The notes under the pieces: model-generated
Told to the model about the DNA's origin: nothing
Database searches by the model: none
Seen by the model: only the letters and a program-made list of their open reading frames with translations
Made by a program: the position numbers and the translations under genes
Part shown: positions 25,030-33,160 of the stretch, piece by piece
How positions within the stretch are numbered: position 1 is the stretch's first letter
Layout: each line of letters starts with the position of its first letter
DNA from: Amycolatopsis taiwanensis DSM 45107
Lineage (GTDB): Bacteria > Actinomycetota > Actinomycetes > Mycobacteriales > Pseudonocardiaceae
Direction of reading: 5' to 3'
Assembly: GCF_000519205.1 (NCBI RefSeq)
Contig: NZ_KI912602.1
Location: 94,350 to 158,349 of the forward strand
Length of the DNA: 64,000 nt

Positions 25030-25874
25030 TTCGCTGCCTCCTTCACGGCACTCCCACCGGCGGTTTCGGCCACGGAAAACACCTTCTCGTCGAGCCACTG
25101 CTCGAACGAGTCCCGTTCCCGCCCAATGGAATCCCAATACTCGTAATACTCGTTGTCACGCTCGTAGTAGCCCTGCGCGTAGGACGGGTGGGCGCCGCGG
25201 GGCACCTCGGCGACCGCCGTGACCGCCCACCCCGGCAGCACCATCCCGCCGGGCACCGGGGTCAGCTCGTCGACGATCTCCTCGACGGTGACGAGGCTCC
25301 GGCGGGCCGCCAGCACGGCTTCCTTCTGGACGCCGACCAGGCCCCAGAGCTGCACGTTGCCCGCCCGGTCGGCGCGCTGGGCGTGGATGATCGCGACATC
25401 CGGGTTGAGCGCGGGCACGGCCGCGAGCCGCTCACCGGTGAACGGGCAGGTGATCTGCTTGATCGTGTCGGTGTGCTCGGGCAGGTCGGTGCCGGTGTAC
25501 CCACGCAGTACCGCGAACGGCAGGCCGGAAGCGCCGGCGACGTAACGGTTGGCCATGCCGGCGTGGCTGTGTTCCTCGATCTCCAGCGGCACCGGCCAGG
25601 AGTTCTGCACCGCGTCCCGGAAGCGGTGCAGCGAACCGACACCGGGGTTGCCGCCCCACGAAAAGACCAGCTTGCGCGCGCAGCCCGCGCCGATGAGCTG
25701 GTCGTAGACGATGTCGGGGGTCATCCGCACCAGCGTGAGGTCCCGGCGCCGCTGGCGGATGATCTCCTGCCCGGCGGCGTGCGGGATCAGATGCGTGAAC
25801 CCTTCGAGAGCGACCGTGTCGCCGTCGCGCACCAGCCTGGCGACGGCGTCACTGAGCGCCAGTATCTCGGCCAT
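25026..25874 (-). CDS. pcaI: 3-oxoadipate CoA-transferase, alpha subunit
   Basis: 282 residues. It begins with DTVALEGFTHLIPHAAGQEI, the CoA-transferase N-terminal pattern; LVFSWGGNPGVGSLHRF, NPDVAIIHAQRADRAGNVQ and EEIVDELTPVPGGMVLPG follow. With PcaJ it activates 3-oxoadipate with succinyl-CoA. First gene of the pca run. The ATG at 25872-25874 has AAGGGG about 8 bases upstream. An operator-like dyad lies 31 bases upstream. Confidence 0.9.
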   Translation of the reverse strand: MAEILALSDAVARLVRDGDTVALEGFTHLIPHAAGQEIIRQRRRDLTLVRMTPDIVYDQLIGAGCARKLVFSWGGNPGVGSLHRFRDAVQNSWPVPLEIEEHSHAGMANRYVAGASGLPFAVLRGYTGTDLPEHTDTIKQITCPFTGERLAAVPALNPDVAIIHAQRADRAGNVQLWGLVGVQKEAVLAARRSLVTVEEIVDELTPVPGGMVLPGWAVTAVAEVPRGAHPSYAQGYYERDNEYYEYWDSIGRERDSFEQWLDEKVFSVAETAGGSAVKEAAK

Positions 25875-25904
25875 CAACAACCCCTTGCGTTCGCATCCCG
25901 AACA

Positions 25905-25925
25905 TAAGTTCTTCATATGAACTTA
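25905..25925. promoter_or_regulatory. Operator-like dyad between pcaI and the dehydrogenase gene
   Basis: TAAGTTC (25905-25911) and GAACTTA (25919-25925) are perfect inverted repeats separated by 7 bases. They sit in the only promoter region of the pcaI-J-F-H-G-B-D-C run. Inference: PcaR (IclR family) binding site. Confidence 0.6.
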
Positions 25926-25958
25926 CGTCCCCGGGCGGCCATGATGCAAGGTGTGCAC

Positions 25959-26915
25959 ATGCGGATCGTGGTTACGGGACGGATACCCGAGGCGGCACTG
26001 GAAACCCTGCGGCAGGCGGGCGAGGTTCGGATGCCGGAGACGAACCGCCCGCTGACGCCTGGCGAACTACGCGAGGCCGTCGGCGGCGCCAGCGCGATCG
26101 TGAGCATGCTGCACGACAAGATCGACGGCTCGGTTGCCGACGCGGCCGGCCCCGGCCTGCGCGTGGTCGCCAATGTCGCGGTCGGCTATGACAACATCGA
26201 CGTCGCCGCACTCGCCGAACGGGGTGTGCTGACCACCAACACGCCCGGAGTGCTCACCGACGCCACCGCGGACCTCGCGTTCGGGCTGTTGCTCGCACTC
26301 ACCCGGCGGCTCGTCGAGGGCGACCGCCTGCTGCGTGCCAGGCGGCCGTGGTCGTTCCATCTCGGCTTCATGCTCGGCTCCGGCTTGCAGGGCAAGACCC
26401 TGGGCATCGTCGGCCTCGGCCAGATCGGCCGGGCCGTGGCGCGGCGAGCCCGCGCCTTCGGCATGCACATCATCTACAGTGGACGGTCGCGGTCCGCGGC
26501 GGAGAACGAACTCGATGCTCGCTTCGTCACCCAGGACGAGCTGCTGGCCACCGCCGACGTCGTGTCGCTGCACTGCCCGCTCACGCCGGAAACCCGGCAC
26601 CTGATCGACGCGTCCGCCCTCGCCGCGATGAAGCCGAGCGCGGTGCTGGTGAACACCACACGCGGCCCGGTGGTCGACGAACCCGCCCTCGCCGACGCGC
26701 TCGCACGCGGGGAGATCGCGGGCGCGGCCCTGGACGTGTTCGAGAAGGAGCCCGAGGTCGAACCGCGGTTGCTGGAACTCGACAACGTCGTCCTCACCCC
26801 ACACCTGGGCTCGGCGACAGTGGAGACGCGTACCGAGATGGCCCTACTGGCCGCACACAATGTGATTTCGGTCCTGGGCGGCGGCGAGCCGGTGACTCCG
26901 GTACCAGCCGGTTGA
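25959..26915 (+). CDS. D-2-hydroxyacid dehydrogenase (glyoxylate/hydroxypyruvate reductase type)
   Basis: 318 residues, NAD(P)-dependent 2-hydroxyacid dehydrogenase. It has VVANVAVGYDNIDVAALAERG, the Rossmann motif TLGIVGLGQIGRAVARRA, and the catalytic set Arg in NTTRGPVVDE, Glu in DVFEKEPEVEP and His in VVLTPHLGSAT. I start at ATG 25959-25961 (AAGGTG upstream); ATGs at 25917 and 25941 would add a non-homologous leader. Diverges from pcaI across the dyad at 25905, but no pathway link is evident. Confidence 0.87.
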   Translation: MRIVVTGRIPEAALETLRQAGEVRMPETNRPLTPGELREAVGGASAIVSMLHDKIDGSVADAAGPGLRVVANVAVGYDNIDVAALAERGVLTTNTPGVLTDATADLAFGLLLALTRRLVEGDRLLRARRPWSFHLGFMLGSGLQGKTLGIVGLGQIGRAVARRARAFGMHIIYSGRSRSAAENELDARFVTQDELLATADVVSLHCPLTPETRHLIDASALAAMKPSAVLVNTTRGPVVDEPALADALARGEIAGAALDVFEKEPEVEPRLLELDNVVLTPHLGSATVETRTEMALLAAHNVISVLGGGEPVTPVPAG

Positions 26916-26916
26916 C

Positions 26917-26932
26917 TGGTACGACAGTACCA
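26917..26932. promoter_or_regulatory. Palindromic operator TGGTAC-N4-GTACCA
   Basis: A perfect 16-base inverted repeat overlaps a possible -35 (TTGACT, 26912-26917), 8 bases before the HAD gene start. A closely similar palindrome (TGGTA-CA-TACCA) lies at 48183 upstream of an SRPBCC gene, so one regulator may serve both. The regulator is not identified. Confidence 0.5.
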
Positions 26933-26940
26933 TTCTGCAC

Positions 26941-27633
26941 ATGCGGTACACCGGGCAAGTTCTGATCTGCGACGCGGACGACACGCTTTGGGAAAACAAC
27001 GTCGTTTTCGAACGTGTCATCGACGACTACCTCGACTGGCTCGCGCATCCCACGCTCGACCGTGGCGAGCTACGCGCGATCCTCGACGACGTCGAACGCG
27101 CGAACTCGGAAGCACACGGGTACGGCATCAAGGTCTTCCTGCGCAGCCTGCACGACTGCTTCGCCCGCCTGCGGGAGCGCCCCGCGACGGAACGGGAACG
27201 GCAGGAGATCCTGGAGCTGGCCGACGCCCTGATCAACCACCGCGTCGAGTTGATCCCCGGTGTCGCGGACACCCTCGACGAGCTGAAGGCACGGCACGAA
27301 CTGCTCCTGCTCACCAAGGGCGACCCGGAGGAGCAGCAGCGCAAGATCGACGCGTCCGGGCTGGCGGGCCACTTCCAGAACGTGTACATCGTGCGGGAAA
27401 AGCACGCCGGGACCTACCTGCGGCTCGTCGAGCAGCACGGCTTCCCGCCCGGCCGTGCCTGGATGATCGGCAACTCACCGAAGTCCGACATCCTGCCGGC
27501 CCGCCGGGCCGGTATGAACGCGGTGTTCATCCCGAACGAGAACACCTGGGCCCTGGAGGAGGACGAACTCGACCCGGCCGACGACCGCGTCCTCCAGCTG
27601 GCCCGCTTCCCCGACCTGCTGGGGCACTTCTGA
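26941..27633 (+). CDS. HAD superfamily hydrolase
   Basis: 230 residues. Motif I is LICDADDTLWENN (Asp nucleophile and acid/base Asp), motif II is ELLLLTKGDPEEQ and motif IV is WMIGNSPKSDILPARRAG. A helical cap domain spans about 20-95. Probably a phosphatase for a small phosphorylated metabolite. It follows the dehydrogenase by 25 bases, but a palindrome and -35-like element in the gap suggest its own promoter. ATG 26941 has no strong ribosome site, so a leaderless transcript is possible. Confidence 0.85.
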   Translation: MRYTGQVLICDADDTLWENNVVFERVIDDYLDWLAHPTLDRGELRAILDDVERANSEAHGYGIKVFLRSLHDCFARLRERPATERERQEILELADALINHRVELIPGVADTLDELKARHELLLLTKGDPEEQQRKIDASGLAGHFQNVYIVREKHAGTYLRLVEQHGFPPGRAWMIGNSPKSDILPARRAGMNAVFIPNENTWALEEDELDPADDRVLQLARFPDLLGHF

Positions 27634-27639
27634 ACCGCG

Positions 27640-27690
27640 CCCAGGTTCACCTCGCGGTAGACGCGCGTTCGCCCGCGAGGTGAACCTGGG
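27640..27690. terminator. Bidirectional terminator hairpin
   Basis: CCCAGGTTCACCTCGCGG (27640-27657) and its perfect reverse complement (27673-27690) form an 18-base stem with a 15-base loop. It sits between the convergent HAD and HesB-like genes. There is no T tract, as is common in high-GC actinomycetes. Confidence 0.75.
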
Positions 27691-27705
27691 GTCGCGCGAG
27701 TCCGG

Positions 27706-28017
27706 TCAGACCGGGCCGTCGGTGGACGGCTGCGGCACCACGGCGAAACTCAGCTGGCCCGAGTCGTCCTGCTGGACGTCGAGCACCTTGTCGTCGAGGA
27801 ACTGGGCCGCCTGCGGTTCGAGGAACACCCGGGCACCGCTCTCGGTGCCGAGCACCTGGTCCCCGGCCTCCGGCTGGTCGGCCACGGAAAGCGCCAGTTG
27901 CGCACCCGTTTCCTGCTGGGCCTGGACCGCGAACCGCAGCCCGCCCGTTTCCTGTTTGCCTTCCTGGGCGGTCAAGGCGGTGATCGCATCGGCCGCGGCA
28001 TCGGTCATAGCGAGCAT
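27706..28017 (-). CDS. HesB/IscA-like small protein lacking cysteines
   Basis: 103 residues. The pattern MTDAAADAITALTAQEG, GGLRFAVQAQQETGAQLAL and ARVFLEPQAAQFLDDKVLDV matches the HesB/IscA beta-fold used in iron-sulfur cluster assembly. All three ligand cysteines of IscA are missing, and the protein contains no cysteine at all. It therefore cannot carry a cluster in the usual way; its role is unknown. ATG 28015-28017 has GGGAAG upstream; longer open frames upstream are not supported. The next gene upstream on this strand is WhiB. Confidence 0.8.
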   Translation of the reverse strand: MLAMTDAAADAITALTAQEGKQETGGLRFAVQAQQETGAQLALSVADQPEAGDQVLGTESGARVFLEPQAAQFLDDKVLDVQQDDSGQLSFAVVPQPSTDGPV

Positions 28018-28219
28018 GTCGTGTTCTTCCCTTCGAGTTACGTGCGCTCGTACCCCGACCGTAGGGGGCGGTCGCCTCACCCGCAGAACGACCCCTCCCG
28101 GGCGCGTCACCGCCGCGTCAGGGCGCCGAGCCAGCCAGCTCGCCCATGGGGGCGGAGTTGGGGGTCTGGGCTTCCCCAGCCGTGAGTACCGGCGCGGACG
28201 CGGGGCGTCGGAGACCTGT

Positions 28220-28576
28220 TCAGCGGGTGGCCGAAACAAACTCCTTCTTCCGTTCGCGTTGTTCGCGCTGTTCGCGCTGTTCGCGTTCGTGCAGCAGCTG
28301 CTTGCGGCGGGTGATCGCGGCGCGCCGTTCCGTCTCGTCGAGGCCGCCCCAGACCCCGAACGGTTCCTCCGCGGTGAGCGCGTGATGCCGGCATTCCACG
28401 ATGACGGGGCAGGACATGCAGATTCGCTTGGCCCGAGCCACCCGGTCGGCTCGCGCGAATCCCCTTTCCCCGTCAGGATGGAAGAACACCGAGCTGTCCA
28501 GATTGCGACAGTTCCCGCGCCGTTGCCACTCCCAGGTTTCGGCGACCGGCGTGGGTAGCCGCGACGTGTCGGCCAT
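28220..28576 (-). CDS. WhiB family transcriptional regulator
   Basis: 118 residues. The four cluster cysteines are in RRGNCRNLD, RICMSCPV and VECRHHALT; GVWGGLDETERR is the WhiB turn. It binds a [4Fe-4S] cluster and regulates with a sigma factor. The C-terminus is a charged tail with a repeated REQ motif, encoded by near-perfect 9-base repeats around 28255-28290. I chose ATG 28574-28576 because GGAGG (28588-28592) overlaps the upstream GTG. An inverted repeat 137 bases upstream may insulate it from the SDR gene. Confidence 0.9.
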   Translation of the reverse strand: MADTSRLPTPVAETWEWQRRGNCRNLDSSVFFHPDGERGFARADRVARAKRICMSCPVIVECRHHALTAEEPFGVWGGLDETERRAAITRRKQLLHEREQREQREQRERKKEFVSATR

Positions 28577-28712
28577 GTCCTCACTCACCTCCGCGACCTA
28601 CGGTTGCGGAGCAGGGCTACCCACCTTCACTTCCCGCTACACCTGCCGGTTACGGCAGATGGCGTACCGAACGCAGAGACCGAGCGACCGCCGCGCGCAA
28701 CGGCGAAGTGGG

Positions 28713-28759
28713 ATGAGTGACCCGTTACTGTCGAAATCCGGCACAAACGGGTCACTCAT
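28713..28759. terminator. 14-bp inverted repeat (family C element), possible terminator
   Basis: ATGAGTGACCCGTT (28713-28726) pairs perfectly with AACGGGTCACTCAT (28746-28759), with a 19-base loop. It lies just after the SDR stop. The same 14-base word occurs once more at 34357-34370 within the end of the DHA2 exporter gene, so it is also a dispersed repeat. Confidence 0.6.
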
Positions 28760-28784
28760 ACACTTCGTCACTCATGTACTTCGG

Positions 28785-29537
28785 TCAGGATGTGGCGGGG
28801 CGCAGGCGAAGTCCCTGCATCCCGCCGTCAACGCCGAGGGCGACGCCCGTGGTGGCCGACGACAGCGGGCTCGCCAGATACGCGATGGTGTGCGCGACCT
28901 CGGCGGCGGTGACCAGGCGTCCCATCGGCTGCCGTGCGGCCAGCGCCAGCCGCTCGGACTCCGGGTCGGGCGCGGCGTCGAGGAGCCGGCCCACCCACGG
29001 GGTGTCCGCCGTGCCGGGGCACACGCAGTTGACCCTGATCCCTTCGCGCACATGGTCGGCGGCCATCGCCAGGGTCAGCGACAGGACCGCGCCCTTGCTC
29101 GCGGAATACAGCGCCCGCTGCGGCAGCCCCGCCGTCGCGGCGATGGAGCACGTGTTGACGATCGCGGCGTGCGCCGAGCGTCGCAGGTATGGCAGGACCG
29201 CCCGGCTCATCCGAGCCATGCCGACCACGTTCACGTCCAGCACCCGGTGCCACTCATCGTCGCTGTTCGCGGTCACGTCGCCCTGCGCGCCGATTCCGGC
29301 GTTGTTGACCAGAATGTCGATGCCCGCGAACCGCTCCACGACCGCGCCCACCGCGGCGGTGACGCCCGCGTCGTCGGTGACGTCACAGGAGAACCCGGCG
29401 AGCGGCTCGGGCACGTCCGGGTTGAGGTCCAGCACCGCCACCCGGGCGCCACGCTCGGCGAGTGTCTCGGCGGTGGCCCGGCCGATGCCCGACGCACCCC
29501 CGGTCACCACCGCCACCAGGTCACCGAACTCGCTCAT
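28785..29537 (-). CDS. SDR family oxidoreductase
   Basis: 250 residues. NAD(P) motif AVVTGGASGIGRATAETL, then NNAGIGAQGD, catalytic Ser in NTCSIAAT and YSASKGAVLSLTL, and DGGMQGLRLRP at the end. ATG 29535-29537 with AGAAGGAG upstream; a longer open frame is not supported. Substrate unknown. The chain ends 26 bases before the family C inverted repeat. Confidence 0.9.
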   Translation of the reverse strand: MSEFGDLVAVVTGGASGIGRATAETLAERGARVAVLDLNPDVPEPLAGFSCDVTDDAGVTAAVGAVVERFAGIDILVNNAGIGAQGDVTANSDDEWHRVLDVNVVGMARMSRAVLPYLRRSAHAAIVNTCSIAATAGLPQRALYSASKGAVLSLTLAMAADHVREGIRVNCVCPGTADTPWVGRLLDAAPDPESERLALAARQPMGRLVTAAEVAHTIAYLASPLSSATTGVALGVDGGMQGLRLRPATS

Positions 29538-29637
29538 GGTCACTCCTTCTGCATTGTCGCCGACAGACATCCGATGTATAGAGCAAGATTGTGCCGAACG
29601 CCACCCCTGTTCCCGCGAAGTTCCGTGAAAGATCCGA

Positions 29638-30123
29638 TCAGAGCAAGGCCTTCTGGAAGCAGTGATCGACATACCGTCCGGTGGTGTACGGCTCGGTCTC
29701 GACGTATCCGTGCCGGGCGTACAGGCTCTTGGCCTCGGTCAGATCCTGCCGGGTGTTGAGGCACATGACCTCAGCGCCCAGCTCACGGGCGGCCCGTTCG
29801 GCGGCGAGCAGCAACTGCGAGCCGCCACCGCTCCCGCGTGCCGCGGGGCAGATGTACAGCTTCGTCAACTCGGCCGTTCGCGCGTCCAGGAGTTTCACGC
29901 CGACGCATCCGGTGATCGCGCCGCCTGCCCTCGCCAGCAGGAAGACTCCCGAAGGCGGCACGAGGTCATCAGCCGGTTCCGCCGCCAGCGCCCGGTCGAC
30001 CTCCTCGGCGGTGGCGGGCCGCCCGTAGTAGCGGCCGGCGACGTCTTCGAGGTAGTCGCGCATCACGGCGGTGGCATCGGGATGATCAACCGGGCTCGGC
30101 TCGATGGTCCACATACCGGTCAT
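29638..30123 (-). CDS. GNAT family N-acetyltransferase
   Basis: 161 residues. The acetyl-CoA motif A region reads AELTKLYICPAARGSGGGSQLL, followed by CLNTRQDLTEAKSLYARHGYVE. The Q/RxxGxG/A loop is ARGSGGG. The start is uncertain (ATG 30123 or 30114; neither has a good ribosome site). It diverges from a TetR gene over a palindrome and may be its target. Substrate unknown. Confidence 0.82.
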   Translation of the reverse strand: MTGMWTIEPSPVDHPDATAVMRDYLEDVAGRYYGRPATAEEVDRALAAEPADDLVPPSGVFLLARAGGAITGCVGVKLLDARTAELTKLYICPAARGSGGGSQLLLAAERAARELGAEVMCLNTRQDLTEAKSLYARHGYVETEPYTTGRYVDHCFQKALL

Positions 30124-30177
30124 GGTGCACCCGGATGCGGCCGGATCCGAGGCTTTTTCCGGGCAGGACAACGGTGG

Positions 30178-30208
30178 GTTGAACAGCGTTCAACGTCCGT
30201 CCTAGAGT
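30178..30208 (+). promoter_or_regulatory. TetR operator and promoter
   Basis: GTTGAAC-AGC-GTTCAAC (30178-30194) is a perfect 17-base palindrome. It contains a -35 candidate TTGAAC (30179-30184). A -10 candidate TAGAGT (30203-30208) follows after 18 bases and ends 6 bases before the TetR ATG, so the message may be leaderless and autorepressed. Confidence 0.6.
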
Positions 30209-30214
30209 AGCCCC

Positions 30215-30844
30215 ATGCCCCGACTCACCCGCGCCGAAAGCCAGGTACACACCCGTGGCCGGCTCATCGCCACCGCGACCGAACTGTTCCTCCGCGATGG
30301 CTACTCGGGGACCTCACTGGACAAGGTCGCGGAGGCGGCCGGGTACTCCAAGGGCGCGGTCTACTCCAATTTCCGCAACAAGGACGAACTCTGCCTGGCC
30401 GTGCTCGAGCGGATCCGCTCGCGCAAGGACGCGGCGATGATCGAATCACTCGCCGCTGCCGACGGACCGGAGGCGTTGCTGGACGCGTTCACGTCCTGGT
30501 GGGAATCCACGGCCGAGGACGAGCCGTGGGTGGTGCTGGAGACCGAGTACCTGGCGCACGCGCGGCGTGATCCGGAGCTACGACGGGAAGTCGCCGCCCG
30601 CAACGCGCGGATCCGCCGCGCGATGACCACGCTGCTCACCGAGCATCTCGAGCGGTGTGACATCAAGCTGCCGCTGCCCGCCGAAACGGTGGCCACGGCG
30701 CTGTCCGGCATGTCCGTCGGGCTCGGCCTGCTGCGCTCGGTGGACGACGAACTCGATCTGGGTGCGCTGCCCGCGCTGGTCGAGGTGCTGGTCACCGCCG
30801 GCCGAGCGGATGCAGCTCGACATTCCGCAGCCGGCCGGCACTGA
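30215..30844 (+). CDS. TetR family regulator
   Basis: 209 residues. The HTH spans about 12-60 (GRLIATATELFLRDGYSG, TSLDKVAEAAGYSKGAVYSNF, in order), with a C-terminal TetR_C_6-like ligand domain. The operator overlaps its promoter. The 3' end overlaps the convergent phosphoesterase gene by 53 bases. Confidence 0.88.
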   Translation: MPRLTRAESQVHTRGRLIATATELFLRDGYSGTSLDKVAEAAGYSKGAVYSNFRNKDELCLAVLERIRSRKDAAMIESLAAADGPEALLDAFTSWWESTAEDEPWVVLETEYLAHARRDPELRREVAARNARIRRAMTTLLTEHLERCDIKLPLPAETVATALSGMSVGLGLLRSVDDELDLGALPALVEVLVTAGRADAARHSAAGRH

Positions 30845-31292
30845 TCCGCGCGGTCAGGTAGGTGCACGCCGGCTGCCGGCGGCGGTCGGTGGGCGAACCG
30901 GGGTTGAGCAGCCGCAGCCCGCCCTCGGCAACGGAATCCCATGGGATGTGGCTGTGCCCGAAGACCAGCACGTCGGTGTCCGGAAAGGCGTGCGCGCACC
31001 GCCGCTCCCGCCCCGCGGCCGGGCCGGTCTCGTGCACCACCGCGAGCCGGAGCCCGTCGAGCTCGGCACGCGCCACGGCGGGCAGCCTCGCCCGTAGTTC
31101 GGGACCGTCGTTGTTGCCGTAGACCCCGATCACCTCGCGGCATCGCGCGACCATCTCGTCCAGCAGGCCCACCTCGACCCAGTCGCCCGCGTGTACCACC
31201 ACGTCGGCCTGCTCGGCGACCCGCCAGACCTCCTCGGGCAGCGCGCGAGCCCGCTTGGGCACGTGCGTGTCGGCGATGATGAGCAACCGCAT
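30792..31292 (-). CDS. YfcE/MJ0936-type metallophosphoesterase
   Basis: 166 residues. The metal-binding motifs are all present: IIADTHVPK (D8, H10), VHAGDWVEVG, VYGNNDGPEL, VVHETG and FGHSHIPWD, with NPGSPTDRR after. Such proteins are Mn-dependent phosphodiesterases of unclear physiological substrate. The 53-base overlap with the TetR gene is real in both frames. Confidence 0.88.
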   Translation of the reverse strand: MRLLIIADTHVPKRARALPEEVWRVAEQADVVVHAGDWVEVGLLDEMVARCREVIGVYGNNDGPELRARLPAVARAELDGLRLAVVHETGPAAGRERRCAHAFPDTDVLVFGHSHIPWDSVAEGGLRLLNPGSPTDRRRQPACTYLTARISAGRLRNVELHPLGRR

Positions 31293-31374
31293 ACCTCAGG
31301 GTTACCACCCGGGCGCGGTCGGCAGGAGTCCGGATCGTAGTCTTCATCCCGATTGTCTGGATGGAGTGACCACA

Positions 31375-33159
31375 ATGCGCCCCGAAATGTCCAACGACGA
31401 ACGAACCGACATCCTGGACGCGGTCACCGAAGAGCTTCCGGTGACGCGGCGCCGCCGGCCGTGGCAGAGCTTGCCGTGGCGCCACTGGCCATGGCGCCGG
31501 ATCGCCCTGATCGCAGGCTCGACGTTGGGTGCGCTCGCCGCACTGTACGCGATGGATCTGCTGATCTCCCAGGGCGACGTGCCACGCGGTGTGACCGTGG
31601 CCGGCGTCGACGTGGGTGGCCTCAAACGGTCCGACGCCGAACAGCGCCTACGCGAGCAGCTCGCGCCGCGACTGGCCGAGCCCGTCGCGGTCCAGGCCGG
31701 TGACGTCACGACGACGCTCGATCCGGCCTCGGCCGGGCTGGACCTGGACTGGCCGACCACCCTGGATCAGGCCGGCGAGCAGCCGCTCAACCCGTTCACC
31801 CGCATCTCTTCGTTCTTCACCCAGCGCGAAGTCGGCGTGGTGACCCACGTCGACCAGCCAAAGGTCACCAAGGCCCTGGAGCGCCTGCGCGAGCAGACCG
31901 ACCGGGCCCCGGTCGAGGGCACGATCCGGTTCGAGGACGGGCAAGCGGTCGCCGTCGAGCCGCGAGCCGGGCAGATCCTGGACGTGCCGGCGGCCATGCA
32001 GGCAGTGGTGGCGGACTGGGCGCACGGGCGCACGGTGAACCTCCCGGTCAGCACCGCTGAAGTCACCGTCAACGCCGAAGCCGTGCGAACCGCGATGGAG
32101 CAGTTCGCGCAGCCGGCCGTGTCCGGACCGGTCGTGGTCCACGGCGAGGGCGCCAACGCCCGCCTCGACCCGCGGGCGATCGGGTCCGCGCTGTCCTTCG
32201 AACCAGCCGGCGGTGCGCTGACGATGAAGATCGACAACGCGAAGCTGATCGCCGCCGCCGGACCACAGCTGAAATCCACCGAGCAGGAGGGCCGGGACGC
32301 GCGGATCGTGTTCTCCGGCGGACGGCCGGCGGTCGAGCCGTCCACCGACGGCAAGGTCGTCGACTGGGACGCGACCCTGAAACCGATGCCGGAAGTGCTG
32401 AAACAACTCGAGCGGCGGGAGGTCAACGCGAGCTACCGGACGGAGCCCGCGAAGGTGACCACGGAGCAGGCCAACGGGCTGGGCATCTCGACCGTCATCG
32501 GCGAATTCACCACCGGCGGTTTTGCCGCGGATTCCGGGACCAACATCCGGGTCGTGGCCCAGCGGGTCGACGGTGCGATCGTCAAGCCGGGAGAAACATT
32601 CAGTCTCAACGGTTTCACCGGTCCGCGCGGCGCGGCGCAGGGATACGTCGAAGCCGGGGTCATCCAGAACGGCGCACCCGGCCGGGAAATCGGCGGGGGC
32701 ATCTCGCAGTTCGCGACGACCCTGTACAACGCGGCGTATTTCGCCGGGCTGAAGGACGCCGGGCACAAGGAACACAGCTACTACATCAGCCGCTATCCGG
32801 CGGCCCGGGAAGCGACGGTGTTCCAGAACCCGAACGGGTCGAGCGTAATCGACCTCAAGTTCACCAACGACTCGCAGACCGGGGTGGTGATCCAGACGAT
32901 CTGGACGCCGTCGTCGATCACGGTCAAGCTGTGGGGCACCAAACGGTACGACGTGGAATCGGTGCCGGGGCCGCGGACCAATTTCGTCGATCCGGTCGAG
33001 CAGCCGGGGCCGGCGGAGAACTGCCACCCGTCCAACGGCGCGCCGGGCTTCACCACCTCGGACACCCGCATCCTGCGGGCGACCGGCACGGGCCAGGAAG
33101 TCCGGCGGGATACCCGGACGGTGCACTACAACCCGCAGCCGAAGATCGTCTGCCCGTAG
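31375..33159 (+). CDS. VanW family membrane-anchored protein with peptidoglycan-binding-like domains
   Basis: 594 residues. An Arg/Trp-rich cytoplasmic N-terminus precedes one membrane helix (IALIAGSTLGALAALYAMDLL, about 43-63). Two YoaR-like domains follow, and then the VanW domain with IGEFTTGGFAADSGTNIRV, KPGETFSLNGFTGPRGAAQGY, GGGISQFATTLYNAAYFAGL and EATVFQNPNGSSVIDLKF. It is probably anchored facing the cell wall; the VanW function is unknown. ATG 31375 has ATGGAG 9 bases upstream. A family A repeat array starts 2 bases after its stop. Confidence 0.88.
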   Translation: MRPEMSNDERTDILDAVTEELPVTRRRRPWQSLPWRHWPWRRIALIAGSTLGALAALYAMDLLISQGDVPRGVTVAGVDVGGLKRSDAEQRLREQLAPRLAEPVAVQAGDVTTTLDPASAGLDLDWPTTLDQAGEQPLNPFTRISSFFTQREVGVVTHVDQPKVTKALERLREQTDRAPVEGTIRFEDGQAVAVEPRAGQILDVPAAMQAVVADWAHGRTVNLPVSTAEVTVNAEAVRTAMEQFAQPAVSGPVVVHGEGANARLDPRAIGSALSFEPAGGALTMKIDNAKLIAAAGPQLKSTEQEGRDARIVFSGGRPAVEPSTDGKVVDWDATLKPMPEVLKQLERREVNASYRTEPAKVTTEQANGLGISTVIGEFTTGGFAADSGTNIRVVAQRVDGAIVKPGETFSLNGFTGPRGAAQGYVEAGVIQNGAPGREIGGGISQFATTLYNAAYFAGLKDAGHKEHSYYISRYPAAREATVFQNPNGSSVIDLKFTNDSQTGVVIQTIWTPSSITVKLWGTKRYDVESVPGPRTNFVDPVEQPGPAENCHPSNGAPGFTTSDTRILRATGTGQEVRRDTRTVHYNPQPKIVCP

Positions 33160-33160
33160 T

